From: Ascaphus truei
Lineage: Eukaryota > Chordata > Amphibia > Anura > Ascaphidae
DNA: 64,000 nt
Reading direction: 5' to 3'
Assembly (NCBI GenBank): GCA_036426205.1
Contig: CM071570.1
Span: forward strand, 138,188,356 to 138,252,355
The first letter of the stretch is position 1. Each line of letters begins with the position of its first letter. Shown one piece after another: positions 1-8,816 of this stretch. Position numbers and translations under genes: made by a program. The notes beneath the pieces were generated by a model. The model did not search any database. It was not told where the DNA came from and saw only the letters and a list, made by a program, of their open reading frames with translations.

Positions 1-105
1 AACTAACATTATTAGCTTCTTCAAGGAAGGAAACAGTCATTTAGATCAGTAGATATCTGCTTTGGACTTCCCACATTTTAGGCAGGAGAGGGCAATTCGT
101 TCATG

Positions 106-632
106 CAGTGGTGTTCAACCTTTAAACAGGGCACACTTCAAGGATTTTTTTAAATGTCGGGGCACCCCTGCTCTTCAGATCTCTCCTCCCAGTCCTACCT
201 TACACACATACACACTCCCCCTGCTTTCCACAAGCACACGCCCAACGCACTCACCGTCTTCTTACACTCCACATACACCTCCACACATCATACTCGCCAT
301 TTTACGGCAGACGCACCACACTTACCACCTTCTCACACAACACAATCACACCAACATTAGACGTCACATTCACCACTACACTCTTACTTGCACCACATAA
401 CTTCACCCACCCCACAAAAGGCGCTAGCCTTCCTCACTTCCCCCACACACAAAGCCATCACTCTCCTCCCCACACACCTCAATTAGGTGCTCAGCAGGCA
501 CGTCCTGCACGGTCTGGAGAGAGAGGGGGATGGCAGCCTCTGTCTCCAGGCAACGCAGAACGTGCCCCCTGAGTTTTCCCTTTGTGGCCGCGTCACACCA
601 GGGTTCCCGGGCACCCCGGTTGGGAAACATTG
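106..632. mobile_element. hAT-like nonautonomous DNA transposon
   Basis: The left end CAGTGGTGTTCAACC (106-120) and the right end GGTTGGGAAACATTG (619-632) are inverted and match the usual hAT terminal form. The 8-bp flanks are CGTTCATG (98-105) and CGTTAAAG (633-640), six of eight the same. The interior is C/A-rich on the left and has no transposase. It lies in the MTFR2 intron. Confidence 0.65.
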
Positions 633-1006
633 CGTTAAAGGGGCAATCTCCTGTTGGGAATAAAGTGAGCTAATTGCAGCGAGTCTCTGGGGTCTCATCT
701 GGTTAATTGATACATTGTTTTACTCAAATCTGACAAGTATTTTTCATTTATCGTCTAAAAGTTAGACTTGGGAGGGGTTTACTTTTCTTTGGCTACTCCC
801 TTGTGTGATGTCCCTGTGTGCTCAGCAAGTGTTTCAACATTCAGAGTCCCACCTTCCCAACTCCTTCACTGGTTCTCGGATTCTCTGATAAAGAGAGTTC
901 GATACGGTAAAAAAAACACAACACTTCCCTAATTAAACACTCACCAATTATTTTTACCCGCTTGTACTTAGTGAAACTATATAAAAATGCAATGATATCT
1001 TCTTAC

Positions 1007-1143
1007 CCGTTCAGCTGGTATACCCAAATATTCTAACAATTGCCTGATGAGCTCCAAAAGCAGAGGCATTTATACTCCGAGAATTCAACAGCATGGAACG
1101 TCAATTTCTCTCAGATCACCAACATTCTGCAAGTTCAATAAAT
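1007..1143 (-). CDS. MTFR2: MTFR2, first coding exon (gene continues beyond left edge)
   Basis: This exon carries the start of mitochondrial fission regulator 2, a mitochondrial protein of the MTFR1/MTFR2/MTFR1L family that promotes fission and affects respiration. The ATG is at 1069-1067 with an in-frame TAA directly before it, so the start is fixed. The exon encodes 21 residues beginning MPLLLELIRQ and containing LLEYLGIPAE, which lines up without gaps with the known MTFR2 amino terminus (human MSLILNILRE, LEYFGVPVEQ). It ends in a clean donor (CGG then GTAAGA at 1006-1001). Upstream, a pyrimidine-rich acceptor (TTTCTGTTTTTCAG) sets the exon start at about 1143, giving 74 nt of 5' UTR. I found no further coding exon in 1-1000, so the rest lies outside. 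The next-best alternative, MTFR1, has a different amino terminus (MLGWIKRL). Confidence 0.85.
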
Positions 1144-1776
1144 CTGAAAAACAGAAATCAGAAATGAGTCACTGGGTAGCAAAACAGGAATCTATGATGT
1201 ACGTGTAAGTATTACTAAATACATGGGGAAGCAACTCTTTAGAAAGAAAATTAATGTTTGATTTTATACACAAATGCAAAAAATAGCTTATACTATATAT
1301 TTTGTGCCAAGAGCCTACCGTGGATAATCCTCTGATATTTTCAGAATACCAGAGTTGCAATAGACTGCATAAAAGGTGGCGTCAGCTCAGATGTGTTTAT
1401 GAAGTATTAAGTATTTTACAATTCAATTTGTTTTTATGAAGGACTGCCTCTAAGCGATGCATAACCATTAATAAAAGAAGCAGATTTTTAATATAAAGAA
1501 GTATGTTATACAAGCAGCCAGGGTATGAATGCTAAATAATCTGTTGGAAAAATAAAATAAAGGAACCACAAATGTTTGCACCCAATTGAATCCAGCTTCC
1601 CTTATTTTGTAAACAACGAAACCCAAGATAACTTGCAAAGTAGTAGACAAGCTTCTGTCACTTTGTTCCAGAATACACTTTTTGATTTCAGAAAAAAAAA
1701 AAAAAAACAGAACCACCACAGAACTGTGCCCTGTACAAATCTAAATCAATAAGGATTTAGGAACACATTTATATAT

Positions 1777-1891
1777 ACCAATGTATTATCCTCTACTGAA
1801 ATTACCAATGTATTATCCTCTACTGAAATTACCAATGTATTATCCTCTACTGAAATTACCAATGTATTATCCTCTACTGAAATTACCAATG
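1777..1891. repeat. 27-bp minisatellite, about 4.2 copies
   Basis: The unit starts ACCAATGTATTATCCTCTAC and has a 27-bp period (starts at 1777, 1804, 1831, 1858, 1885). Copies are identical, so the array is young. It lies in the large first intron of MTFR2. Confidence 0.95.
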
Positions 1892-2939
1892 TTTGCATCT
1901 GCTTTTGGAGTTTCGAGTCCCACAGGCCTTGAATGGCTTACAATACTTCACAAGTGGTGACATAGGCCTGGAGTCAGCAAAGCGTGATCTGTGCCATCGC
2001 GGCTGAATCAGCAATACCGCCTTTGACTTTAATGGCAAGTATCGACGATTTGGCCAAGAGTGTGTGTATATCTCACTTTGTTGACTCCCGGCCATACACT
2101 TTTGTGTTTAACTGTAGTAAATTCTAGTACAGTAGAGCACTAGTGCCAGGTAATTCAACAAATTCTAGTCTAGTCCTCTCCAGGTCTCAATTCATCATAG
2201 AAACACAGAACTACTGAGAATTCAAAAACACAGGAAGTAGTTATAATCAAGCGGAAGATTTTGGGGAGGCAGGCTGGCAAATGTCACCTATATAGTTACA
2301 TTTGACACTAGGATTACCAACTAGACCCAAGATTGATCCAGCCCAGCAACCAACGCCAGGATTTAAAAAAAAAAAAAAAAATCACCAAAGGAAATTAATC
2401 TCATTTAGCATCTTAATTTTACATCCTGAAGTTTATGATTGTATGAGATGAAGGACCCCTTCCCTTTATTCCATATTGTTTCTAGTTGCATTATGTTCCC
2501 CTATCTCACTCATCCTGTATGCTCAACTCGAATGATATTTTTCATGCAACTTCATGCCCCCTCCAAAAAGGCAAGTCTTGTGAGTTATCGTTAAAGCATC
2601 AACCCCCACCAGAACCTTAGGCCCGTAATATAATGTGTGTGCGGCCGTGCGTGCACGTGCCGCACACTTTGTGTGTATGCTGTGAGCGACAGTGAGGTAC
2701 TGTGTGTGTTTGTTAAATACGTTTATAATAAATAAATACGTTGGTAAATAAATTATTTATTAACATTGTACACACTTTAGCTGCGGTAGCGGCGCAAAAT
2801 CCTTATTTTCCCAGTCTTCCCCCTGACGGCCGGCTCCATGCTCACTGCTGTGCGCGCGGTCCTATTATAGGAAGGCTGACTTACCACAGACAAGTATAAC
2901 TGCCACGCACGCACGGCGCAGCAAGCGCGTCCTCTATAG

Positions 2940-3263
2940 CAGCGGTGCGCAATCTGTGGGGCGCGACCCCCAGGGGGGGCGCGAGACTGCCGACGGGGGG
3001 CGCGGGGTTTACAGAGGCCCCGCGCGCTTCCCGAAGGCACTTAAATTAAGTGCCGGGGGAGCTGCAGGGCCTCTGTAAACCATACTTACCCGTGGCTCCG
3101 GCGGCTTCCTCCCGACGTCGCCATGGCAACGCGGCGTCAAAATGACGCTGCGAGGTCATGTGACGTCATTACGCCGGTGCGAGGGTAAGTTGGGGTTGGG
3201 GGGGCGCGGGAGTGAGGGGACAGCCGGCAGGGGGGCGCAGGGAAAAAAGTTTGCGCCCCCCTG
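2940..3263. mobile_element. hAT MITE, family A copy 1, with exact 8-bp duplication
   Basis: The left end CAGCGGTGCGCAATCTG and the right end TTGCGCCCCCCTG are inverted. The flanks are identical 8-mers CTCTATAG at 2932-2939 and 3264-3271. The 324-bp GC-rich interior includes CTTAAATTAAGTGCC and no coding sequence. The same ends recur at 14519, 18382 and 57198. Confidence 0.9.
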
Positions 3264-3294
3264 CTCTATAGAACAGCCCTTACATGAAATTTAA

Positions 3295-3509
3295 GGCTGA
3301 GATTATAGTGCCACGGCGCGCCCCGCAGAATCAAATACCTGGTGTCCAATACCACTGCGGAGTGGGTGCGACAGTTTTGACGTCCATCTCGCACCCCCTC
3401 CCGCACGCGGTATATAGACGCGATTACTGCCTTTAGGCAGTCTGATCGCGCAGCGTGCAGACGTGTCAGCGCGGTCTGCCCTTCTATGTATATACATTTT
3501 TATACAGCC
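3295..3509. mobile_element. Short GC-rich MITE flanked by TTAA
   Basis: GGCTGAGATTATAG at the left and an inverted CAGCC at the right are flanked by TTAA on both sides (3291-3294, 3510-3513). The 215-bp interior is CpG-rich. TTAA or TTA duplications fit piggyBac, Kolobok or Harbinger groups; the family cannot be fixed by eye. Confidence 0.45.
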
Positions 3510-4610
3510 TTAAAGGGCACGTTTCTAACTGAAAACAACAAACAGTGGAAGGACACTTCTAAATACACACAAACCTGTTTACAGGACTCCCAGTGAGGAC
3601 CACAGGCTGAACTCTGAAGAACAGCCATGAGTCCCTGCCCGGAATTACTTACAGTCTCATGCCCGAGGCACAAGGAGATCCAAGAGATTTCAACATATGC
3701 AGAAAGAAAGCGGACACTCCCATTCAAACCAAGTTCACTCACTTCAAAAAGATATTGAATGTTATCACTTTGACACTGATGCAAAATATACCAAGAACAA
3801 GATGGGAAGGAAACTAAGACAGCAAGATTTCTATCTGCACTATGAGAGGGTTCAAGGGATCAGATGTACGCGTCTTTAATGTCAAACAAAACAAAGTGAT
3901 GTATTGCTTTCTACGTGTGAACACAGGAAAAGGGTACACGCAGGTACCAAATCACAACACACAGATCCAGTACAGTATGGCCTAGTCATATGGCAGATCC
4001 AGTTCTATGCCGCCACCGGAAAGTCGAAAAGCGCAACGTAGCATTTGCTATATGTCCATCAGCGATATTCTGTCTTTCCTACCCATTCTGCGCAAGTGCA
4101 GACACGCCTGTCCCCCTTCTGCGCATGCGCAATCTTGGCCGCTCCACATTCTGCGCAGACATGGCGGCCCCCTTCTTGGTATCGCCGTAATGCGGATCGC
4201 CAAGATGCGGGGCCCTACCCTAGTGCAGCTAGATCTGCATTCCAAAGGATCCAGGACCTGACTAACGTACACTTCTTATAGCTCCCAGCATGCTTTCCTT
4301 TAGAGACCCACACCCCAATCATATAATAAAAACTTATATTTTATATTATAGAAATGTAAATAAAACAATCCTGTCCATGAAAAAAGATACATCATAAAGA
4401 TATGTGGAAGACAGAAACAATGTGACCGTGTCCTGTCGCAATGTCTCCTCTTCCTCGGCTCGTGCACAGCCGGGGTCGGGGTTCAGACCAACGAACAGCT
4501 TCCTTTGATGAACTCCCGTCTGTCAGGTTTTTCTACCGATGCAGAAGTCAGGCAGGCAGAGCACAGATCAATGCGTCTCAAGCAAAAAAACTACGGTGTC
4601 CTGTGGGGGT

Positions 4611-4647
4611 CACCCTATGCATTTCGCTTTTCAAGCTTCCTCAGGGA
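4611..4647 (-). other. Hammerhead-like hairpin
   Basis: On the minus strand CTGAGGA, extra A, stem GCTT ... AAGC, then GAAATGCATAGG. It has the same plan as the copy at 51331-51372 with a compensated, different stem II. Confidence 0.35.
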
Positions 4648-4699
4648 ATATACCGTATTTTCACTTTAGATGCAAAAGTTTTCTGCCTGGCTGACTCCT

Positions 4700-4915
4700 A
4701 CACCGGTGGGGCACGGCAGTTGCAGAGGCCCAAAGCTCTTCTCCAAGGCATTTAAATTAAATGTCGGGGGATCAAATGAGGGTTCCAACTTCCCTTACCC
4801 GTGGCAACACGTCGCCATAGCAACGCAGCATCAAATGACGCCATGGCAACGAGGAGGGAGCGAGCAGGGAGGGAGAGCAGGCGGGGGTTGCAGCGGGGAA
4901 AATAAAACCTTTTTT
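4700..4915. mobile_element. Diverged hAT MITE of family A, ends unclear
   Basis: The interior matches the 57198-57517 copy (GTTGCAGAGGC, GGCATTTAAATTAAATG, CGTCGCCATGGCAA-like, CATCAAATGACG). Terminal bases have diverged and no target duplication was found, so the limits are approximate. Confidence 0.5.
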
Positions 4916-4952
4916 TCCCTTACTGCAAGACCTGGTGTCTGCTTTTCTCTTA

Positions 4953-5338
4953 GGCCGAGTTCAGGGTGCCAGAGACAGGAGGTGGAGAGCGCGCGTTCGC
5001 GCGTCAGTCTGCTGGGCGATGTGTGCACATCATCCCCAGCAGACTTTTTCAAGAGTTGAGGAGGCGGGGCTACAGACAGCAGCTTAAGGATCGGTGTTGC
5101 TGTGTTGAAATCATTTTCAAGAATGATTTCATTGGCTGCCGAGGTACCAGTGACGCTGCTGCAGCTTCAAAAAACAACTTGAGTTGTTATTGAAACTGCA
5201 GCAAGCGTCAACTCCGTACTTCGGCGACAGGGTAGCTACTACCCCGACAACCGCAATTAACTTTACATACATTGTTTCGGACGTCCGCGCGCACGTAAGC
5301 ACGCCCCCCCTTCCGAAGCAGACACCCTGAACGAGGCC
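4953..5338. mobile_element. TTA-flanked (Harbinger-like) MITE, first of a tandem pair
   Basis: The element begins GGCCGAGTTCAGGGTG and ends with the inverted CACCCTGAACGAGGCC. TTA lies before it (4950-4952) and CTA after it (5339-5341), directly before the next element. It is 386 bp with no coding potential. The assignment to PIF/Harbinger rests on 3-bp TTA flanks and GG start only. Confidence 0.6.
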
Positions 5339-5341
5339 CTA

Positions 5342-5664
5342 GGCCAAGTTTAGGTTGGCTGCTACAGACATGAGCGTCCGTGCGCGCCTCCCCCGCGTGC
5401 TCCTGCAGTCCAGCGATCTGTGTTCAGGCTGCAGGAGTCAGGTCGCGGCTTTTGGGGGCGGGGCAAACGTGTCACGGAGCTGGTTCGCGTGACGCGACTG
5501 CAGCCCCAAATATCATGTTTTGGTTGTAGCAGCAAAATGTAGCAACATCAACGCTGCACTTTGCCGCCAGTGTAGTTTTCAGTTTGAACACTCCCACCGA
5601 ACAACCTGAAATTGCGACGGACGTGTGCACGCGAGCGCGCGTAGCAGCCACCCTGAACACGGCC
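5342..5664. mobile_element. TTA-flanked (Harbinger-like) MITE, second of a tandem pair
   Basis: The element begins GGCCAAGTTTAGGTTGGCTG and ends CAGCCACCCTGAACACGGCC, followed by TTA (5665-5667). It shares the 3-bp junction 5339-5341 with its neighbour. The terminal bases are related to the first copy but the interior differs. Confidence 0.55.
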
Positions 5665-6057
5665 TTATATGTATATGCAGTTATTGATTTCTTCAGAGTG
5701 CCACTGCACCCCCTGGTGGGTGTGTATATACGCACACTCCTGTAAGCGCTCAGGTGATCCAATAGTTTACTGGTTATAGAAAACATATTCTTAATCCTAA
5801 TTATACTCCATCTAGGGGAGTTATACTCTGTCCGATTAGCATTGCCAAACTTTGTATAAAATCTCCAAAGAAACGCCAAAATACAGAAGCGTACATACCC
5901 CATCTCTATGGTGCAACATCTTCAATAACAGTTCAAAATACCCTTCAGGTAGAAATTGTGTTTATCTATGGTAAATTAAAAAGGTAATTAATCATATTAA
6001 AGATGTTGCACTGCAGAGGTGGGGTTTCTACTTTTCTGTGTCTTGCAGTTTCTTCAG

Positions 6058-6060
<3 letters not shown>

Positions 6061-6088
<28 letters not shown>
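6061..6088. repeat. (TA)n microsatellite
   Basis: A pure TA tract of 28 bp is followed by a short CA tract, in MTFR2 intron 1. Confidence 0.9.
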
Positions 6089-6091
<3 letters not shown>

Positions 6092-6310
6092 ACACACACA
6101 CTATTTTCGTTTAATATGCCATTAATAACCGTATTCACACAGAACATACCGAAGTGCACATTAACATATGCAGTATGGTGTGGGTGTGTAATCCTCGGTG
6201 CTTCGCATGGAGCAGCAACAGCTCATATAGCTATATGTCTCTGCCCCGGCTACTAATGATTAGTATTAGTATGATACTGGCTGATTGTATCCCGGCAGGA
6301 CTGTACTTAC

Positions 6311-6430
6311 CAGCTTTCATGTGTGCAGCTCCCCGGTCCGTAAGAAGACGCCTGGCAGTCAGGCAGCGGCTCAGCCCCGGGCTCTCTCCTCTAATCGGCC
6401 GGTTGGTGTGCGAAGCAGGAAGCAGCAGAG
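6311..6430 (-). other. MTFR2: Predicted noncoding first exon of MTFR2
   Basis: On the minus strand the sequence AAAGCTG at 6317-6311 is followed by a perfect donor, GTAAGTACAG (6310-6301), at the edge of a GC-rich CCAAT-box promoter. It is the natural 5' exon for the MTFR2 coding exon at 1007-1143, giving a first intron of about 5.2 kb. The transcription start is not visible, and 6430 is an estimate. If spliced to position 1143, an ATG at 6320-6318 opens a 22-codon upstream ORF that closes 15 nt before the MTFR2 start codon. This could lower translation of the main frame. Exon identity is inference from position and splice site; no transcript was seen. Confidence 0.6.
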
Positions 6431-6560
6431 CAGACACAAGACACATTCAAACCAAGCGCCGCGAGAACAACAGCCGCCGCTGATTGGACAGTGACCTGTT
6501 CTGAAGCAGAATACGGAGGTTCTTTCCCCTCCCCGCAACCAATCAGATGCGGGCTCGCGG
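6430..6560. promoter_or_regulatory. Bidirectional CCAAT-box promoter between MTFR2 and ARMC1-like
   Basis: A GC-rich, CpG-containing stretch lies between two oppositely directed first-exon donors: GTAAGT at 6310 on the minus strand and GTGAGC at 6667 on the plus strand. It has an inverted CCAAT box (GATTGG at 6482-6487) and a direct one (CCAAT at 6539-6543) about 57 bp apart, and no TATA box. Paired CCAAT boxes in a TATA-less CpG-rich region are typical of NF-Y driven bidirectional promoters. Further CCAAT boxes at 6937-6941 (inverted) and 6962-6966 could mark an alternative downstream promoter for the plus-strand gene. Transcription start sites are not shown by the sequence. Confidence 0.6.
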
Positions 6561-6666
6561 TTGTGCAGAGACGTTCCGAACCGTGGCGGTTGTAACGGTC
6601 GGAGCTGGCTTGGTTGGTTGCGGGAACGGAGGGTCACCAGCAACATACCCGCGCAGCATCTTACAG
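6560..6666 (+). other. Predicted noncoding first exon of ARMC1-like
   Basis: The plus-strand sequence just right of the CCAAT boxes ends in a strong donor, CTTACAG|GTGAGC (exon end 6666). The first coding exon of ARMC1-like opens with an acceptor at 8816 and has an in-frame stop upstream of its ATG, so at least one upstream noncoding exon is needed, and this is the best candidate. The 5' boundary is a guess based on distance from the CCAAT boxes. Confidence 0.5.
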
Positions 6667-7121
6667 GTGAGCGTCAGAGACCGACATGCATCAGCGGGAA
6701 AGTGTCTGTTCGTGTTCTCTATAACGTAGGTATTGGTATAGAGACTTTGCCCACGCCTGAAATAAGTGTCAGGGGAAGTGAGCGCGTTATCGATCAGATG
6801 GAGGCGCGGTGTATGCGCGTGATACGCTTATCCAGGTACAATTCTACTAATCGCTCATTCGCCTTTTGTACGGTAACCGGTTTAGAAGTGTGTGTGTATG
6901 TTTAAACCCTGTCATGCCCAAGAGCCGGGCGTTCTGATTGGCTCGGAGTTCTGCGCTTCGACCAATAGGAGTGGAGACGGAAGCCTGTGTAGAAGGACCC
7001 AAGCTGTAAGCAGGGACAGTGACTGAGGGTTGCGGTGAATGGAGGCCAGAGAGGAAGATACACTATTAATACTACCCACTATTAATAAACTATTCATAAT
7101 TAAGTAATAATCCCCGAAGAA

Positions 7122-7745
7122 CAGTGCATTATTGGCCAGTAATGCCCTGTTCTAAAGGGATTATTACTATTATAGGCTGAATGCAGGCTTTTTTCTTAAA
7201 TAAGACACTTGTGTAGTTATATAGATTTTTATTAAAATAAAATGGTAAATACATTAAAGCACCTCTATATACGCTTACACTGCAGCTATCTATATCCACA
7301 CACTGCCGCCCCCTCTGTGTGTAAATACACACACTGTAGCTACATCCAAACTCTGCTGCTACACACACAACACAACAGCACCACACACACACTGCAGCTA
7401 CACATACAAACAAACTGCACCTACACACACATACAACACACAAACTGCAGCTACACACTAGACAAACAGAAACTGCAGACACACTTACTTAACACTCTCT
7501 CCCTTCTCTCAATTAAGTCTGTCAGCTCTGTTTATGGAGGGAGGGGGAGGAGTCACAGCCTGCTGCTTCTTCCTGACCAATCCCCGGCCCTGTCTCAGAG
7601 CTGTTCCTTCCTTCTGACCAATCCCCTGCCCTGTCTCAGAGCTGTCCTGAAAGCTGATTGGCTGGAAATAAACACATTGGAAATAAACACTTTGCAAGCA
7701 GCCAAAAATTCTGGCCATTACTGATTGGTTTTAATTCCGGGCATT
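7122..7745. repeat. Probable DNA-transposon-derived repeat with internal duplication
   Basis: The ends are partly inverted (GCATTATTGGCCAGTAATGCCC near 7124; GGCCATTACTG near 7713 and GGGCATTATCC near 7738). Inside, a segment of about 50 bp is duplicated (GACCAATCCCCGGCCCTGTC near 7576 and GACCAATCCCCTGCCCTGTC near 7616, each followed by TCAGAGCTGT). A CA-rich tract with TACACACAC-type repeats covers 7290-7490. Boundaries and class are uncertain. Confidence 0.4.
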
Positions 7746-7759
7746 ATCCACTTTGCTAA

Positions 7760-7820
7760 AGTCAAAAAAGCTCCAACGCTTCCAGGTGCTTCTCACCGAA
7801 ACATTGGAGCTTTTTTGACT
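7760..7820. repeat. Perfect 17-bp inverted repeat (hairpin)
   Basis: Arms AGTCAAAAAAGCTCCAA (7760-7776) and its exact reverse complement (7804-7820) are separated by 27 bp. It lies in ARMC1-like intron 1, beside the repeat ending near 7745, and could be a separate foldback element. Confidence 0.8.
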
Positions 7821-7974
7821 ATTTTAGTCATTAAATTACTTTTTTGTATTAAACCCATTTTCATTTTTTTCCAGTGTGCTTGGCTCGGTCTGCTTGCCAT
7901 ATTATTCATTGACTAAACACCCTATTTCTTCATGTTCTAGTTAGTCCCCATGTTAAAGGGGCAACCCAAGTTGC

Positions 7975-8160
7975 TTTGTCCTGATCCCTCTGGTTATTCT
8001 ATATAAATCTCCCATCATACCACTTAGATTGTAAACTCTCCAGGGCAGGGATTTCCGTTCCTGTTGTGTGATTTTGTTTGTTGCATTTATTATATTATAA
8101 TTTCCCTTACTCTGTTGTCTGTTATGTAAAGCGCTGAATAAACTGTGGGCGATATTACAC
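7975..8160 (+). repeat. L2-like LINE 3' tail
   Basis: This stretch has TTAGATTGTAAACTCTCCAG followed by GGCAGGGATTTCC near 8025-8055 and AAAGCGCTGAATAAACTGTG near 8128, the standard 3' tail of L2-like LINEs in fish and amphibians. It lies in ARMC1-like intron 1, with no coding part attached. Confidence 0.5.
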
Positions 8161-8816
8161 TTTCCATCCCCATCATTTTAGAGGCATCTCTCCACAGCAC
8201 TGTATATTTGCCAACAATGTCTTAATACCAAATTGGAACTGAATGCAATATTTACTGTGTAAGTGTATATAATATATGTGCACATATAATGTATTTTACA
8301 GTCCCTCCTAGGACACGAGTGCATGTGTGACAGTGATATGTTTTACACCTTTAAAAAACATACAAAATGATTTTCAATCTTAAGATTCATTTGGAACAAA
8401 GCTTTAGATGGTTTTTACAATATTTACATTTTTTTGGTGTCAGTCCTCAGACGTTATTTTCTTTTGTCCATTGTTTCTATTGTAATCACAAAATCATCAA
8501 TCAAACAAATAAATATTAGCTTACATGCTTGATTCTGCATACATTTGAACAGGACAGTAAAATTGTTACTTTCAGGGTGATTTAATCTTTCTAAGAAAGC
8601 TGATTATTTTTTTTGACCCGCTCTGTGGGGTTGCTCCTTTAAATTGGTTATAGAACCAGTTTAGTAATGTCCAAATGTCGTGCAAAGGCACTCCCCTCAT
8701 TTACATTTCTTTGTATATATAACTTCTCATGTATAACTGGTCTTAAGCTTGATATTGCACTTGTTATTCTAGCAAGAGAAACAAATAATTAACATTCCCC
8801 AAAAAAACCTTTACAG

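Noticed and set aside
5472..5903. 143-codon minus-strand frame over the MITE pair
   Set aside because: It crosses an element end at 5664 and has no family resemblance.
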